Source: Thermococcus sp. MV5
GTDB taxonomy: Archaea > Methanobacteriota_B > Thermococci > Thermococcales > Thermococcaceae
Assembly (NCBI RefSeq): GCF_012027425.1
Contig: NZ_SNUE01000001.1
Location: forward strand, 310,001-374,000
Direction: 5' to 3'
DNA length: 64,000 nt
A model generated the notes under the pieces. That model made no database searches. It saw only the letters and a program-made list of their open reading frames with translations, and had not been told where the DNA came from. Positions 43,681-52,393 of the stretch are shown in pieces; within the stretch, counting starts at the first letter, position 1, and every line of letters starts with the position of its first letter. The position numbers and the translations under genes were made by a program.

Positions 43681-45864
43681 ATGAAAAAAGGTTGTATATT
43701 ACTGAGCTTAATGCTCAGTCTAAGCTTGGTAGTATCTTCAGCTACTGCCCACTTTGATCCCCCAGATTCTCCTGCGATCCAAGTAAACGTTTATCTTCTT
43801 GGGGTTTCTCTTAGTGAAGATATGGATGATGGGTGGAATGGCTATGCCGATATCATAGGAAAGTATAGGATAGTTCATAAGGGTCACGAAAGTAAGAACG
43901 GAAACATTGAAATGATATACTATGACTGGGATACTCTAAAAGGAAAAATGGGTTACATCCCCAAGAGACTACTCTACAGCCATAAGGAGTGCTCTCCGCT
44001 GAATGAGATAACTATTAACGTAGATTTGGAAGAATACAACGACATCTTATCCAACGATGCAATAGGCTCAGGTTCTATAAAGATAATCAAGCCGGGGAGG
44101 TATGTAATAAATTCTGGAAAAGGAAACGTGCTCATAGAAGTTAAAACTACTCCTGCAGTTCTCTATTCCGACGAGTGCTCATACTTCCATGATCAACCAA
44201 ATGACTATGCGAGCAGTATCGTGACGAGCTCTGGAGGGTATGTTTACGACTGGCAACTTGCAAACATGGTGAAGATGTGGATAGCCAACAGAACCGGCTA
44301 CGCAAATATGGTCTTCATCTTCAACCAATGCTTTGGTGGGGGAATGATTGATGATCTTAAGGAGAAGCTTAAAGGCACAGGCGATGCGGCCTTTTTGAGT
44401 GCTTCTAAACATGATGAGCCCGCATGGGGCCTTGCTGATGGTTACACACCAGCCAGCTGGCCCGAAATGGGGAAAAGAGGATTCACTCGGCCCGAAGGCT
44501 ACTACCCAAAGGAAGTTGGAGAGGAGTTAGCAAGGACAGGTAAAGATGCCCCCACAATAAAAGAAATTGCCAGAAGGGCAGAGCAGCAGGATCCGCGCGG
44601 TCCTTACGGGTTGGACTTCAAGGAAACCCCACAGTACACCTCAATTGGGAAGGGCGACAGCATAAAGATAGGAAAGAAAGCCGACGGCTCGAACGTGGCA
44701 AGCAAACATGCCATCCTTTTTGCTGGAGATGCCAACAGCAAGAGACACTGGAACAACCTTGATAGGGCATACAAAGCACTTAAAAAGCAGGGATTCTCCG
44801 ATGGAGACATAATAGCTCTGGCCGGAAATGGGAAAACCATGCCAAATGGTACAAATGTCCCGAACTATGTGGATGGACCGGGAACCAAAAAAGCCCTATT
44901 TGAGGCCATTGTAAACGTCAGCAAGAAAATGAACAAAAATGAGCAGCTCATATTTTGGGTCTCTGATCATGGGAATAGAGAAAGGACAGAAACAGCCCTT
45001 GATAAAGCGATAAAAGATCCCGTAAAGCAGTCAATACCCCCAAGAAAGACTGCCAAAAGAACCGGGCAAATTTCCTGGGATCTGGATGAGGAGTTTTTAA
45101 AAGTAATAAAGCTCGATCCGAACAACCAACCCTACGTGAGCATACTCGTTGAAGCCACTCCTGAGATTATTGAGTATGGGGAGTATTTCCTTGAGAATAT
45201 AAGGCTCCACGTAAATGAGAACGAGTTGGAGTTAGAGCTAGTCGAGCCCATCATTGCATATGATGAGGAACCGGATTTGGATGCTTATGAACTTGTATAT
45301 CTTGTGGACGAGAGTATTCTGGGAGAAGAAAACCTCATTGAGGTTGAATGGGCAGGAGATCCAGAAATGTTCGTTGAATACACCATACTCGGGCTTATGA
45401 TAAGCACAGGAGGTATAAATGAGTTCGAAACCGAACTCATTGAAGCTGTTGAGGAGCAAACTCTCTTTGACCTTCTGAGAGGATATGTGCCCATATACAA
45501 TGAAAATGCCGATAATTTGCCCGGATTCATTAAAAGAATAGTTGGAGATGAGAGGATAGACCTTGAAATAGCCCTTGAAAACGGGAGCGTCCTCAACATA
45601 GGCATCGTGACGGAAGACGGCCGTATAGTAGAATTTTCAAAAGGCAAAATTTCAAAGCCGACAATGAGGGTATGGACAAGTGAAGATGTTGCAAGGAGGA
45701 TCATAAACTCAGAAGACCCTGTGAGCACAGGAGTAAACGCGCTAAAAATGGGGGAGATAAGATACAGTGGTGTCGGGTTTAAGAGAACTCTAAGAGTTTT
45801 TGCAGTAAAGATACTCATAAAAGTGTATAGAGTTGTAGAGATCATAGGAGATCTTTTTGGCTAA
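43681..45864 (+). CDS. Secreted caspase/legumain-like protein with swapped catalytic elements
   Basis: The 727-residue protein has a signal peptide (ILLSLMLSLSLVVSSATA) and no clear membrane anchor. Residues 190-245 contain NMVFIFNQCFGGGMIDDLKEKL and DAAFLSASKHDEPAWG, resembling the cysteine region of C13 legumain-type peptidases (E/D-x-C-x-S-G, then A-S-x-x-x-E). Residues 344-435 contain HAILFAGDANSKRHWNNLDRAYKALKKQGFSDGDIIAL and LIFWVSDHGNRE, resembling the N-terminal strand and histidine region. The order is reversed relative to known family members: Cys217 precedes His430. The C-terminal 280 residues look beta-rich, with acidic repeats (ELELELVEPIIAYDEEPDLDAYELVYLVDE). G+C is visibly higher than around it. 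It could be an inactive double domain, and the function is unknown. Confidence 0.7.
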   Translation: MKKGCILLSLMLSLSLVVSSATAHFDPPDSPAIQVNVYLLGVSLSEDMDDGWNGYADIIGKYRIVHKGHESKNGNIEMIYYDWDTLKGKMGYIPKRLLYSHKECSPLNEITINVDLEEYNDILSNDAIGSGSIKIIKPGRYVINSGKGNVLIEVKTTPAVLYSDECSYFHDQPNDYASSIVTSSGGYVYDWQLANMVKMWIANRTGYANMVFIFNQCFGGGMIDDLKEKLKGTGDAAFLSASKHDEPAWGLADGYTPASWPEMGKRGFTRPEGYYPKEVGEELARTGKDAPTIKEIARRAEQQDPRGPYGLDFKETPQYTSIGKGDSIKIGKKADGSNVASKHAILFAGDANSKRHWNNLDRAYKALKKQGFSDGDIIALAGNGKTMPNGTNVPNYVDGPGTKKALFEAIVNVSKKMNKNEQLIFWVSDHGNRERTETALDKAIKDPVKQSIPPRKTAKRTGQISWDLDEEFLKVIKLDPNNQPYVSILVEATPEIIEYGEYFLENIRLHVNENELELELVEPIIAYDEEPDLDAYELVYLVDESILGEENLIEVEWAGDPEMFVEYTILGLMISTGGINEFETELIEAVEEQTLFDLLRGYVPIYNENADNLPGFIKRIVGDERIDLEIALENGSVLNIGIVTEDGRIVEFSKGKISKPTMRVWTSEDVARRIINSEDPVSTGVNALKMGEIRYSGVGFKRTLRVFAVKILIKVYRVVEIIGDLFG

Positions 45865-46015
45865 TTTTTCCTTTTTTGAGTTTTTCTATGATATATTCTG
45901 CATACCACTCAGGCCAATTTTCATCCCTCTTTCCAAGTTTTCCCTCATATTCAGCATGTGCCTTTTCGGCTTCTTTCAGAAGTTGAATAAGCCTTTCTTT
46001 TGTAATGCTACACAA
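45842..46015 (-). CDS. Small conserved helical protein (WPEWYAEY motif)
   Basis: The 57-residue protein reads CSITKERLIQLLKEAEKAHAEYEGKLGKRDENWPEWYAEYIIEKLKKG. Similar segments (A-H-x-E-Y-E-x-x-x-G-x-x-D-x-x-W-P-x-W-Y-A-x-Y) occur in many bacteria as short proteins or domain tails, with no known function that I can name. The TTG at 46015 has GGTGG five bases upstream; the frame extends to 46027. Its last 23 bases overlap the end of the convergent caspase-like gene. Confidence 0.6.
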   Translation of the reverse strand: MCSITKERLIQLLKEAEKAHAEYEGKLGKRDENWPEWYAEYIIEKLKKGKISQKDLL

Positions 46016-46088
46016 CAAACCCACCAAGAAAGAAGCGAACTTCCCATATTTAAGAGTTTAGAGAACCAAAAATCTCTTAAAATTAGTT

Positions 46089-46166
46089 TGGTGCGGTGGC
46101 CGGGATTCGAACCCGGGTCACCGGCTTGGAAGGCCGGTGTCCTAGACCAGGCTAGACTACCACCGC
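46089..46166 (-). tRNA. tRNA-Gly (TCC)
   Basis: GCGGTGG and CCACCGC pair, CCA is encoded, and CCGGC/GCCGG encloses CTTCCAA, giving anticodon TCC. It is divergent from the thiamine-binding-protein gene. Confidence 0.96.
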
Positions 46167-46283
46167 ATGTAGCTGTTTTAACATGAGTGGATTTAGATTT
46201 ATAAAGTTTGCGATGAGGAAGGTTTTTAAATCACTTCTAGAACAAGGTTATGCATATATAAAAATCGGTTTTAGGTGAAGGGT

Positions 46284-47348
46284 ATGAAGAAGTTGGCAAT
46301 TATTTTAAGTCTTGTACTTATGGCAACAGTATTAGGATGCATCAATCAACAAACACAAACAACCCAGACAGAAGAGCAAAAACTCGTTATTTACTCGTAC
46401 GACAGCTTTGAATATCTTGCAAGCGAAGTAATCCCAAAGTTCGAAGAGATGTATGGAGTTAAAGTTGAACTACAACTTATTGGGGATGCTGGAGAGGTAC
46501 TAAACAGACTTATCCTCGAGAAAGACAGTCCAAGAGCAGATTTAGTTATAGGCATAGATAACAGTCTTTTGGCAAAAGCCATCGAAGCTGGAGTCTTGGA
46601 GATATATAAACCTGAGAACATAAAACTCATTTCCGAAAACCTCATATTTGATCCAACATTCCATCTAACTCCTTACGACTATGGATACATAGCAATAAAC
46701 TATAGGGAAGACACGATTCAGAACCCACCAAAGAGTCTTGAAGATCTTACAAAACCAGAATGGAAGGGTAAACTTGTCATTGAAGACCCAAGAACAAGTT
46801 CTCCGGGTGCAGCGTTTCTTCTATGGACAATAGCAGTTTATGGTGACGAAGGATATCTCTACTACTGGCAAAAACTTAAGGAAAATGACGTTCACATAGT
46901 TAAGGGATGGACCGAAGCTTGGACAGCATTTATGAACGGTGAATTCCCTCTCGTGCTTAGCTATGCAACTTCTCCTGCTGCAACAGTTTATTATGATAAT
47001 ATAACCTATGTAAAGGCCATAGCATTCGAAGAAGGCAACTACATGCAAATAGAAGGAGCAGGAATAATAAAAGGAGCGAAGAACAGAGAGTTAGCAAAGA
47101 AATTCATAGAATTTATGCTCACTGAAGAGTTCCAGAGTGCAATTCCCACTAACCAGTGGATGTACCCAGTGAATCCAAATGTTAAACTTCCAGAAGTCTT
47201 TGAATACGCAGTACAACCAAACGAGATAAAGCCAGTAACTCTCGAACCAACTTACATCAAAGAAAACTTTGAACGCTGGATCAAAGAGTGGACCGCACTT
47301 ATGGTAGAAGGAAAAAGTCCAGAAGAGATAATAAATGCTCGTGCATGA
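46284..47348 (+). CDS. thiB: Thiamine-type ABC transporter substrate-binding lipoprotein
   Basis: The protein of about 354 residues has a lipoprotein signal (LSLVLMATVLGC), a Gln/Thr-rich linker and a periplasmic-binding fold close to the thiamine/Fe(III) binding cluster: VIYSYDSFEYLASEVIPKFEEMYGVKVELQLIGDAGEVLNRLI. Segments such as PRADLVIGIDNSLLAKAIEAGVLE, TPYDYGYIAINY, and WKGKLVIEDPRTSSPGAAFLLWTIAVYG are typical of thiamine-binding ThiB. The ATPase and permease lie convergently downstream. The ATG at 46284 has GGTGAAGGGT; TATA element GCATATATAAAAATC lies at about 46251-46265. I see no TPP riboswitch in the leader. Confidence 0.88.
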   Translation: MKKLAIILSLVLMATVLGCINQQTQTTQTEEQKLVIYSYDSFEYLASEVIPKFEEMYGVKVELQLIGDAGEVLNRLILEKDSPRADLVIGIDNSLLAKAIEAGVLEIYKPENIKLISENLIFDPTFHLTPYDYGYIAINYREDTIQNPPKSLEDLTKPEWKGKLVIEDPRTSSPGAAFLLWTIAVYGDEGYLYYWQKLKENDVHIVKGWTEAWTAFMNGEFPLVLSYATSPAATVYYDNITYVKAIAFEEGNYMQIEGAGIIKGAKNRELAKKFIEFMLTEEFQSAIPTNQWMYPVNPNVKLPEVFEYAVQPNEIKPVTLEPTYIKENFERWIKEWTALMVEGKSPEEIINARA

Positions 47349-47358
47349 TCTTTTTCTT

Positions 47359-48363
47359 TTATCCAATTATTGAAAACTGCTTTACTCTCACTCCCACTCT
47401 TTTTGGTAGATTTTTGATAGAGAATGGAATTTCACTTAGAAAGCGTTCTGCTATTATTATTTTTCCCTCTACATCGATTTTAAATCTTATTCTACCAGGC
47501 GAAAGCTCATAACTCACTATCTCACCGGTTTTTCCCTTTTCGATATAAACACTTTCAGGTCTAAAAAATATCTTCACCTTTCCTTCTCTTCCAACATTGA
47601 AACAAAGTTCTCCAAGACACGCTTTTCCTTCTACAGCTTTAAGTTCTAAGATGTTCGATAGTCCAAGAAACTGAGCTACAAACTCAGTGTTTGGGTTATA
47701 ATAAAGCTCCAATGGAGTCCCAATCTGTTCAACTTTTCCAATATTCATCACCGCAATTCTATCACTTATTGCCATTGCTTCCTCTTGATCATGAGTAACG
47801 TAAATTGTGGTTATCCCAAGCTCCCGCTGAATTCTCTTTATTTCACCTCTAAGTCTCTCACGAATCTTTGCATCAAGATTTGAGAGAGGTTCATCCAGAA
47901 GAAGAACTTGAGGCTCTATTACCAAAGCTCTGGCCAAGGCTACTCTTTGTTGTTGGCCTCCGCTAAGCTGTTCTGGATATCTTTTCTCAAAGCCTTTTAG
48001 CCCTACTAATTCAAGTGCCCAGATCACTTTTTTCTCTATTTCATTCCTAGAAATCTTCCTGATCTTTAACCCAAATGCTATATTATCAAAAACATTCATA
48101 TGGGGAAACAAAGCATAATCTTGGAAAACTATACCAATATTCCTTTCGTATGGTGGGACATTATTCATAAGCTTCTCACCAAAGTAAACTGCTCCTTTTT
48201 CCGGCCTTTCAAATCCAGCGATTATTCTTAGCGTTGTGGTTTTCCCACAACCACTCGGTCCGAGAAGAGTCAAGAACTCTCCTGCTTTTGCTTCTAAATG
48301 GGGAATCTCAAGCTGGAAATCTTCCCAAGACATTTTTATCCCTTCAAGCCTAACCCTCACCAT
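47359..48363 (-). CDS. ABC transporter ATP-binding protein (thiamine-type)
   Basis: This 334-residue ATPase belongs to the sugar/iron/thiamine import family. It has Walker A GPSGCGKTTTLRIIAGF, Q-loop FQDYALFPHMNVFDNI, signature LSGGQQQRVALARAL, Walker B LLLDEPLSNLD, the H-switch VTHDQEEA, and a C-terminal TOBE-like beta domain. It overlaps the permease gene by 7 bases (start ATG inside ATATGGTGA, with GGTGAAGAGAT upstream), so the two are one operon. Assignment to thiamine comes from the neighbouring binding protein. Confidence 0.88.
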   Translation of the reverse strand: MVRVRLEGIKMSWEDFQLEIPHLEAKAGEFLTLLGPSGCGKTTTLRIIAGFERPEKGAVYFGEKLMNNVPPYERNIGIVFQDYALFPHMNVFDNIAFGLKIRKISRNEIEKKVIWALELVGLKGFEKRYPEQLSGGQQQRVALARALVIEPQVLLLDEPLSNLDAKIRERLRGEIKRIQRELGITTIYVTHDQEEAMAISDRIAVMNIGKVEQIGTPLELYYNPNTEFVAQFLGLSNILELKAVEGKACLGELCFNVGREGKVKIFFRPESVYIEKGKTGEIVSYELSPGRIRFKIDVEGKIIIAERFLSEIPFSIKNLPKRVGVRVKQFSIIG

Positions 48364-49988
48364 ATCTCTTCACCCGTTCTCTCGATGATTATAAAAGCTA
48401 TTGTACTAACTAAAATTAAGAGTACAGACATTGCCGAAGCCGGCCCCAATTGTCGAGAACCTAAGAATCGATAAATTGCTATTGTGATTGTGGTATATTC
48501 TGGCCTATAAATCATGTATGTGGCTCCAAGTTCAGCTATACTCATAGCAAAAGCAAAGATAGCCCCAACAATTATCCCGCCAAATGCCAATGGAAGCTCA
48601 ACTTTTAGAAATGCACCAAGTTCATTGACTCCCAGACTCATTGCAGCTTCCTTTAAGTTTGGATTTATTTTTTTCAGACTAGTTGATACAGATCTTAGAA
48701 CAAACGGATAGGCTATTATTGTATGAGCAAAGACTATCAAATACCATGTACCAAGAAACTCAAGTGGAGGCTTATGGAAAGCTCTTATGTATCCTAATCC
48801 AAGTGTAATTGCCGAAGAAGCTAGGGGGAGCATTACAATAGCATCGAAGAAATTTTTGCCTTTAAACCTCCACCTATACATAATGTATGCTATACTCAGG
48901 GCTAAGAACGTTGAAAGAACCACTGCAGAAAAACCAAACAAAAGAGAGTTCCTAATTGCAGTTATGCTATTTGCACCAAATATAGGATTATATTCAGGAG
49001 AAAAAACTCGTCTGTACCATTCGAGTGTGAAACTGCCTCCATATGTGAAAGAATGATAAATAACGGCAAGGAGAGGAGATAATATAAACAGAAAAACCAC
49101 AAAAGAATAGAAAATCACCAACAGACCTCTTATGCTTATGAGTTCTTTAAACGTTAAATGAACAGGTTTCCTGAACACTTTTTGCTTCTCAGCTTTTGCG
49201 TATAAGTCCAAACTTTTAAGGTAGATATACATAAAAATAAGGCTTAAGACAATTTGAATTATCGCCAGCGCAGCACCAGTCTTAAAATCAAGGAGTGTCA
49301 TTATGGAGGTAAAAATATCTACCTCTATAGTAGCATACTGATACCCACCTAGAATAAGAGGAATAGAAAAACTCAGAAAACAGAATACAAATGTCAACAT
49401 AGAAGAAGCAAAAATAGCAGGCATGAGCATTGGCAGAGTTACTTTTCTAAAAAGTGTGAAACCCCTTGCCCCAAGACTTATTGCAGCTTCCTCATAGTGA
49501 GGATTTATGCGTTGCCAAAGTGAAGATACCATTCGAACAACAACAGGAAAATTGTAAAACGCATGGGCAAGAATTATGGCCTTCCAGGAGTAAAGGATCC
49601 CTAAATCCCTTCCTAAAATCTGAGTTATGATTCCTACACGGCCAAAAAGGAGAATAAACCCTAAAGCAACCATAATACTTGGCATCACAAAAGGAACGGT
49701 TAGAATGGCTTTTAGAATACCTTTTCCTGGAAATTCATATTTTGCAAATATGTAAGCTCCTGGAAAACCAAGAAAGAGTGTCAAGAGTGTGGAAGCCAAT
49801 GCTTGCCAAAATGTGAAAAATATAACCCTCCTATGATAGCTGTTTGAAAGGACTTGGAGAATATACCTTAATGTGAATCCATTCTCCCACAAGCCTTCCT
49901 TTAATATACTAGTTAAAGGGAAATAGAAAAAGAGTACTAGGAAAGCTAAAGGAAATACTAAGATTACACTCCTCCACCTCATTTTCAT
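48357..49988 (-). CDS. thiP: Thiamine-type ABC transporter permease (fused, two domains)
   Basis: The 543-residue permease has 12 predicted helices and two BPD-transport domains in one chain. Each carries an EAA loop: EEAAISLGARGFTLFRKVTLPMLMPAI in the first half and KEAAMSLGVNELGAFLKVELPLAFGGII in the second. This fused form is typical of ThiP and iron-type permeases. The transcript is probably leaderless or nearly so: a TATA-like CTTATAAAATAC at about 50009-50020 lies 25 bases before the ATG, within the end of the GH130 relic. No SD is present. Confidence 0.88.
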   Translation of the reverse strand: MKMRWRSVILVFPLAFLVLFFYFPLTSILKEGLWENGFTLRYILQVLSNSYHRRVIFFTFWQALASTLLTLFLGFPGAYIFAKYEFPGKGILKAILTVPFVMPSIMVALGFILLFGRVGIITQILGRDLGILYSWKAIILAHAFYNFPVVVRMVSSLWQRINPHYEEAAISLGARGFTLFRKVTLPMLMPAIFASSMLTFVFCFLSFSIPLILGGYQYATIEVDIFTSIMTLLDFKTGAALAIIQIVLSLIFMYIYLKSLDLYAKAEKQKVFRKPVHLTFKELISIRGLLVIFYSFVVFLFILSPLLAVIYHSFTYGGSFTLEWYRRVFSPEYNPIFGANSITAIRNSLLFGFSAVVLSTFLALSIAYIMYRWRFKGKNFFDAIVMLPLASSAITLGLGYIRAFHKPPLEFLGTWYLIVFAHTIIAYPFVLRSVSTSLKKINPNLKEAAMSLGVNELGAFLKVELPLAFGGIIVGAIFAFAMSIAELGATYMIYRPEYTTITIAIYRFLGSRQLGPASAMSVLLILVSTIAFIIIERTGEEIW

Positions 49989-50012
49989 CGTGTTTTAGTG
50001 AGTTATAGTATT

Positions 50013-50478
50013 TTATAAGTCTGTTGTCCAATATGCCAAAGCGATGTATTTCTCAGCGCCCCATCTCCCATTCATACTCTGGAAGCATTATATGATTCTC
50101 AGTTCACACAATAACCTCTCTTGGATCATCCTTACTAAAGACCGCTGCTCACCTCTGTACTTTAATGTTCCTCCCTCTTTACCAGCGCTATTGTATATTA
50201 AGAGTATTTTTTCATCCATAGAAACTAGGGCGGGCTGGTTCTATTAAATTAAAAAATATTTAAGAGTTTCACTCCTCACGGGCTGGCTTTAAAACCCCTT
50301 CATCCCTGCCCTAAAAAGCGAGGCTTAAAACGATGATAACAGCTGGGTTGTATGTATTTCTTGAATCAAAACCTTCCTCTGAAGGGGAGATAATTGGTCG
50401 TGGAAGTTTTTCAGGTGGTTCCACTAGAATGTTCCTTCCCTCAATCCTAAACAGTCTCTCAAAAGATTCTCCCTTCAA
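50013..50478 (-). pseudogene. GH130 glycoside phosphorylase-like gene, internally deleted
   Basis: Two parts of one decayed gene can be read on the minus strand. From the TTG at 50478, overlapping the previous gene by 20 bases, comes MKGESFERLFRIEGRNILVEPPEKLPRPIISPSEEGFDSRNTYNPAVII, a GH130-like N-terminus. It stops at hairpin relic copy 5 (50295-50332). After about 95 foreign or decayed bases the reading resumes with NQPALVSMDEKILLIYNSAGKEGG, then AAVFSKDDPREVIV-stop-TENHIMLPEYEWEMG, and finally GAEKYIALAYWTTDL-stop. These are the late parts of a GH130 (DUF377) protein. Roughly 150-170 central residues are missing, with a frameshift, a stop and a second deletion. It fills the gap between the thiamine permease and the debranching-like gene. 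Confidence 0.7.
50295..50332 (+). repeat. Hairpin relic, family copy 5 (IS605-right-end-like)
   Basis: CCCCTTCATCCCTGCCCTAAAAAGCGAGGCTTAAAACG keeps the pattern of the other copies (ATC-x-CCTGCC, then GCGAGGCTT), with the loop changed. It lies at the junction of the GH130 deletion. Leftward, GCTGGCTTT at 50283-50291 and GGGCTGG at 50231-50237 repeat the same GGCTGG string. Confidence 0.5.
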
Positions 50479-52372
50479 GTCTAACAACCTCCTTGCCCTT
50501 AGCTTTAATCCAGTGTGATTTCCCTCTAAATATGACCCGAGTAGTGATTCTAATACCCTCTGGCAAAGAGGGATCTACAATGAGCTTTTCATCCACTCTT
50601 AGACCCAGCAACGCTGTAAGAAATGCAAAAACACTTGCTGCACTCCAAGCTTGAGGAGCATTTGCCCGTGGACAAAGGAGAGGGTACTCACTGTCAAGTC
50701 CACTATAAAGCTCAGGAAGTTGAGCATTGGGAAGAAGCTTTGCAGCTTTAAACACTGCCTCAGAAAGTATTCTCACTTTTTCTTTTTCTCTTCTCAAGGA
50801 AAGTCCAAGAGCTATTACTGCATTGTCGTGGGGCCATATACTCCCATTATGATAACTGAATGGATTATAGGCTTCTTCTTTTGAACTTAAAGTTCTAATG
50901 CCCCATCCAGAAAACATATCCTCTTCGAATAGTCTTTCAGATATTTCCTTTTCATGCTCAGCTATGCCAGTGAACAATAGATGGCCTACATTTGAAGATA
51001 CGACTTTAGATGGGTTATTTTCACCATCTAAAGCCAAGGCATAGAAGTTCCCAGTCCAAAAGTCTTTATTAAAGCGTTTCTTTAATTTTTTAGCTTCTCT
51101 TTCGAGCATCTTTGAATCAAGGAAAGTAAGTTCAAGTAAAGCAGCATCTCTTAGAGCTTTGTAGGCATACCCCTGAACTTCAACCAAGGCAATAGGATGC
51201 TTTGTTGGAAGGCCTTTTTCAGTGGGGATTCCCTCCTTTGAGTCCTTCCATCCCTGATTTGCCAGCATCCCTGCCTTATATCTTATATACCCCCCTCCTT
51301 CCTCTAATTTTCTCAGGACCCACTCAACAGCAGCTGTCAAATTAGGTTTAAGCTTTTCTATAAGGCCTCTATCTCCACTCCACTGCAGATATTCTGAAGC
51401 AAGAATGATGTAAAGTGGGGTGGCATCTACAGTTCCATAGTAAGGGGCAAAGGGAATCCTCCTTGCATGAGAAAGCTCTCCAAAACGAAATTCATGCGGA
51501 ATTTTACCAGGTTCTTCTTCATTACGTGGATCAAACTTCTTTCCTTGGATCTTTGCAAAGAACCTTAATGTGCCTTGGGCATATTGGGGATAATATGGGA
51601 GCAAGAACCAAGAAGTTATAATGCTATCTCTTCCAAATGGACAAGCATAATAGGGGATCCCTGCAAATGGAATCATGCCATAGTTGGTATATGCTGTTAA
51701 AGCCATCAAATCCTCTACTGCTCTCTCAAAGACCATATCTAACCAAGCCGTGTTTGTAGAGACCAAATTGGGCAAGTTGAGACTTTTTTCAGTAAGAAAA
51801 ACATCTAACCGATCTCTTGAGACTCGAGGAGAAAACTCAACATAGAAAATCTCCTTCTGAAGAGGCTCTAATGTTACTTCAGCAAATAACATGTTCTTTT
51901 CTCTTTGAAGGTTCGTCTTTAGTTTTAAATTTCTCTCAATTTTATCCTTTCCTAAATAGAGATACTCGCTTTCCTCTTTAAAAGATCGTTTGACTCGTCG
52001 TTTTATTTTCTCTCCCCCAAATTTTCTAACCTCAAAGACATCCTCAATAGGAACCTTAAATGTATACTCTATTCTAAGCCCTACGATCTCTTTTGATGTA
52101 TTATATAGCTGAAATTCCTCCCTATAAGTCCAATCATCTCTTATTTCTCTTTTTCTCAGTAAAACTGCTCTGTCCCCTATTGAAAAATGGGAATACGCTT
52201 TTCTTGAACCTTCCTGAGAAGCCCCAATAAGGACGCTATGATGATTTAACTTAAGTCTAACCCCCCTCAAAAAGCGTGTGTCAAAGATGTAAAAGCCATC
52301 GTAGGTTCCTTTCATATCCCCATTTTCTCTGGTAACCACAAAAGCTCCATTGTAAGATAAAATAACTGACAT
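50459..52372 (-). CDS. Amylo-alpha-1,6-glucosidase/debranching-enzyme-like protein
   Basis: This 637-residue protein has a glycogen-debranching N-terminal domain (NGAFVVTRENGDMKGTYDGFYIFDTRFLRGVRLKLN) and a six-hairpin (alpha/alpha)6 catalytic domain with GIPYYACPFGRDSIITSWFLLPYYPQYAQGTLRFFA, DATPLYIILASEYL, NQGWKDSKEGIPTEKG, and the late AYNPFSYHNGSIWPHDNAVIALGL. It probably hydrolyses alpha-glucosidic bonds in oligosaccharides inside the cell, with no signal peptide. The location downstream of the trehalose/maltose transporter suggests it processes imported or stored glucan. GGTGATAAG lies before the ATG. Confidence 0.83.
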   Translation of the reverse strand: MSVILSYNGAFVVTRENGDMKGTYDGFYIFDTRFLRGVRLKLNHHSVLIGASQEGSRKAYSHFSIGDRAVLLRKREIRDDWTYREEFQLYNTSKEIVGLRIEYTFKVPIEDVFEVRKFGGEKIKRRVKRSFKEESEYLYLGKDKIERNLKLKTNLQREKNMLFAEVTLEPLQKEIFYVEFSPRVSRDRLDVFLTEKSLNLPNLVSTNTAWLDMVFERAVEDLMALTAYTNYGMIPFAGIPYYACPFGRDSIITSWFLLPYYPQYAQGTLRFFAKIQGKKFDPRNEEEPGKIPHEFRFGELSHARRIPFAPYYGTVDATPLYIILASEYLQWSGDRGLIEKLKPNLTAAVEWVLRKLEEGGGYIRYKAGMLANQGWKDSKEGIPTEKGLPTKHPIALVEVQGYAYKALRDAALLELTFLDSKMLEREAKKLKKRFNKDFWTGNFYALALDGENNPSKVVSSNVGHLLFTGIAEHEKEISERLFEEDMFSGWGIRTLSSKEEAYNPFSYHNGSIWPHDNAVIALGLSLRREKEKVRILSEAVFKAAKLLPNAQLPELYSGLDSEYPLLCPRANAPQAWSAASVFAFLTALLGLRVDEKLIVDPSLPEGIRITTRVIFRGKSHWIKAKGKEVVRLEGRIF

Positions 52373-52393
52373 CTTATCACCTCAAAATTAAAA

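Noticed and set aside
46187-46283. Possible TPP riboswitch before thiB
   Set aside because: No conserved thi-box core such as CTGAGA with its partner helices is visible in the short leader; only a TATA element and the SD were found.
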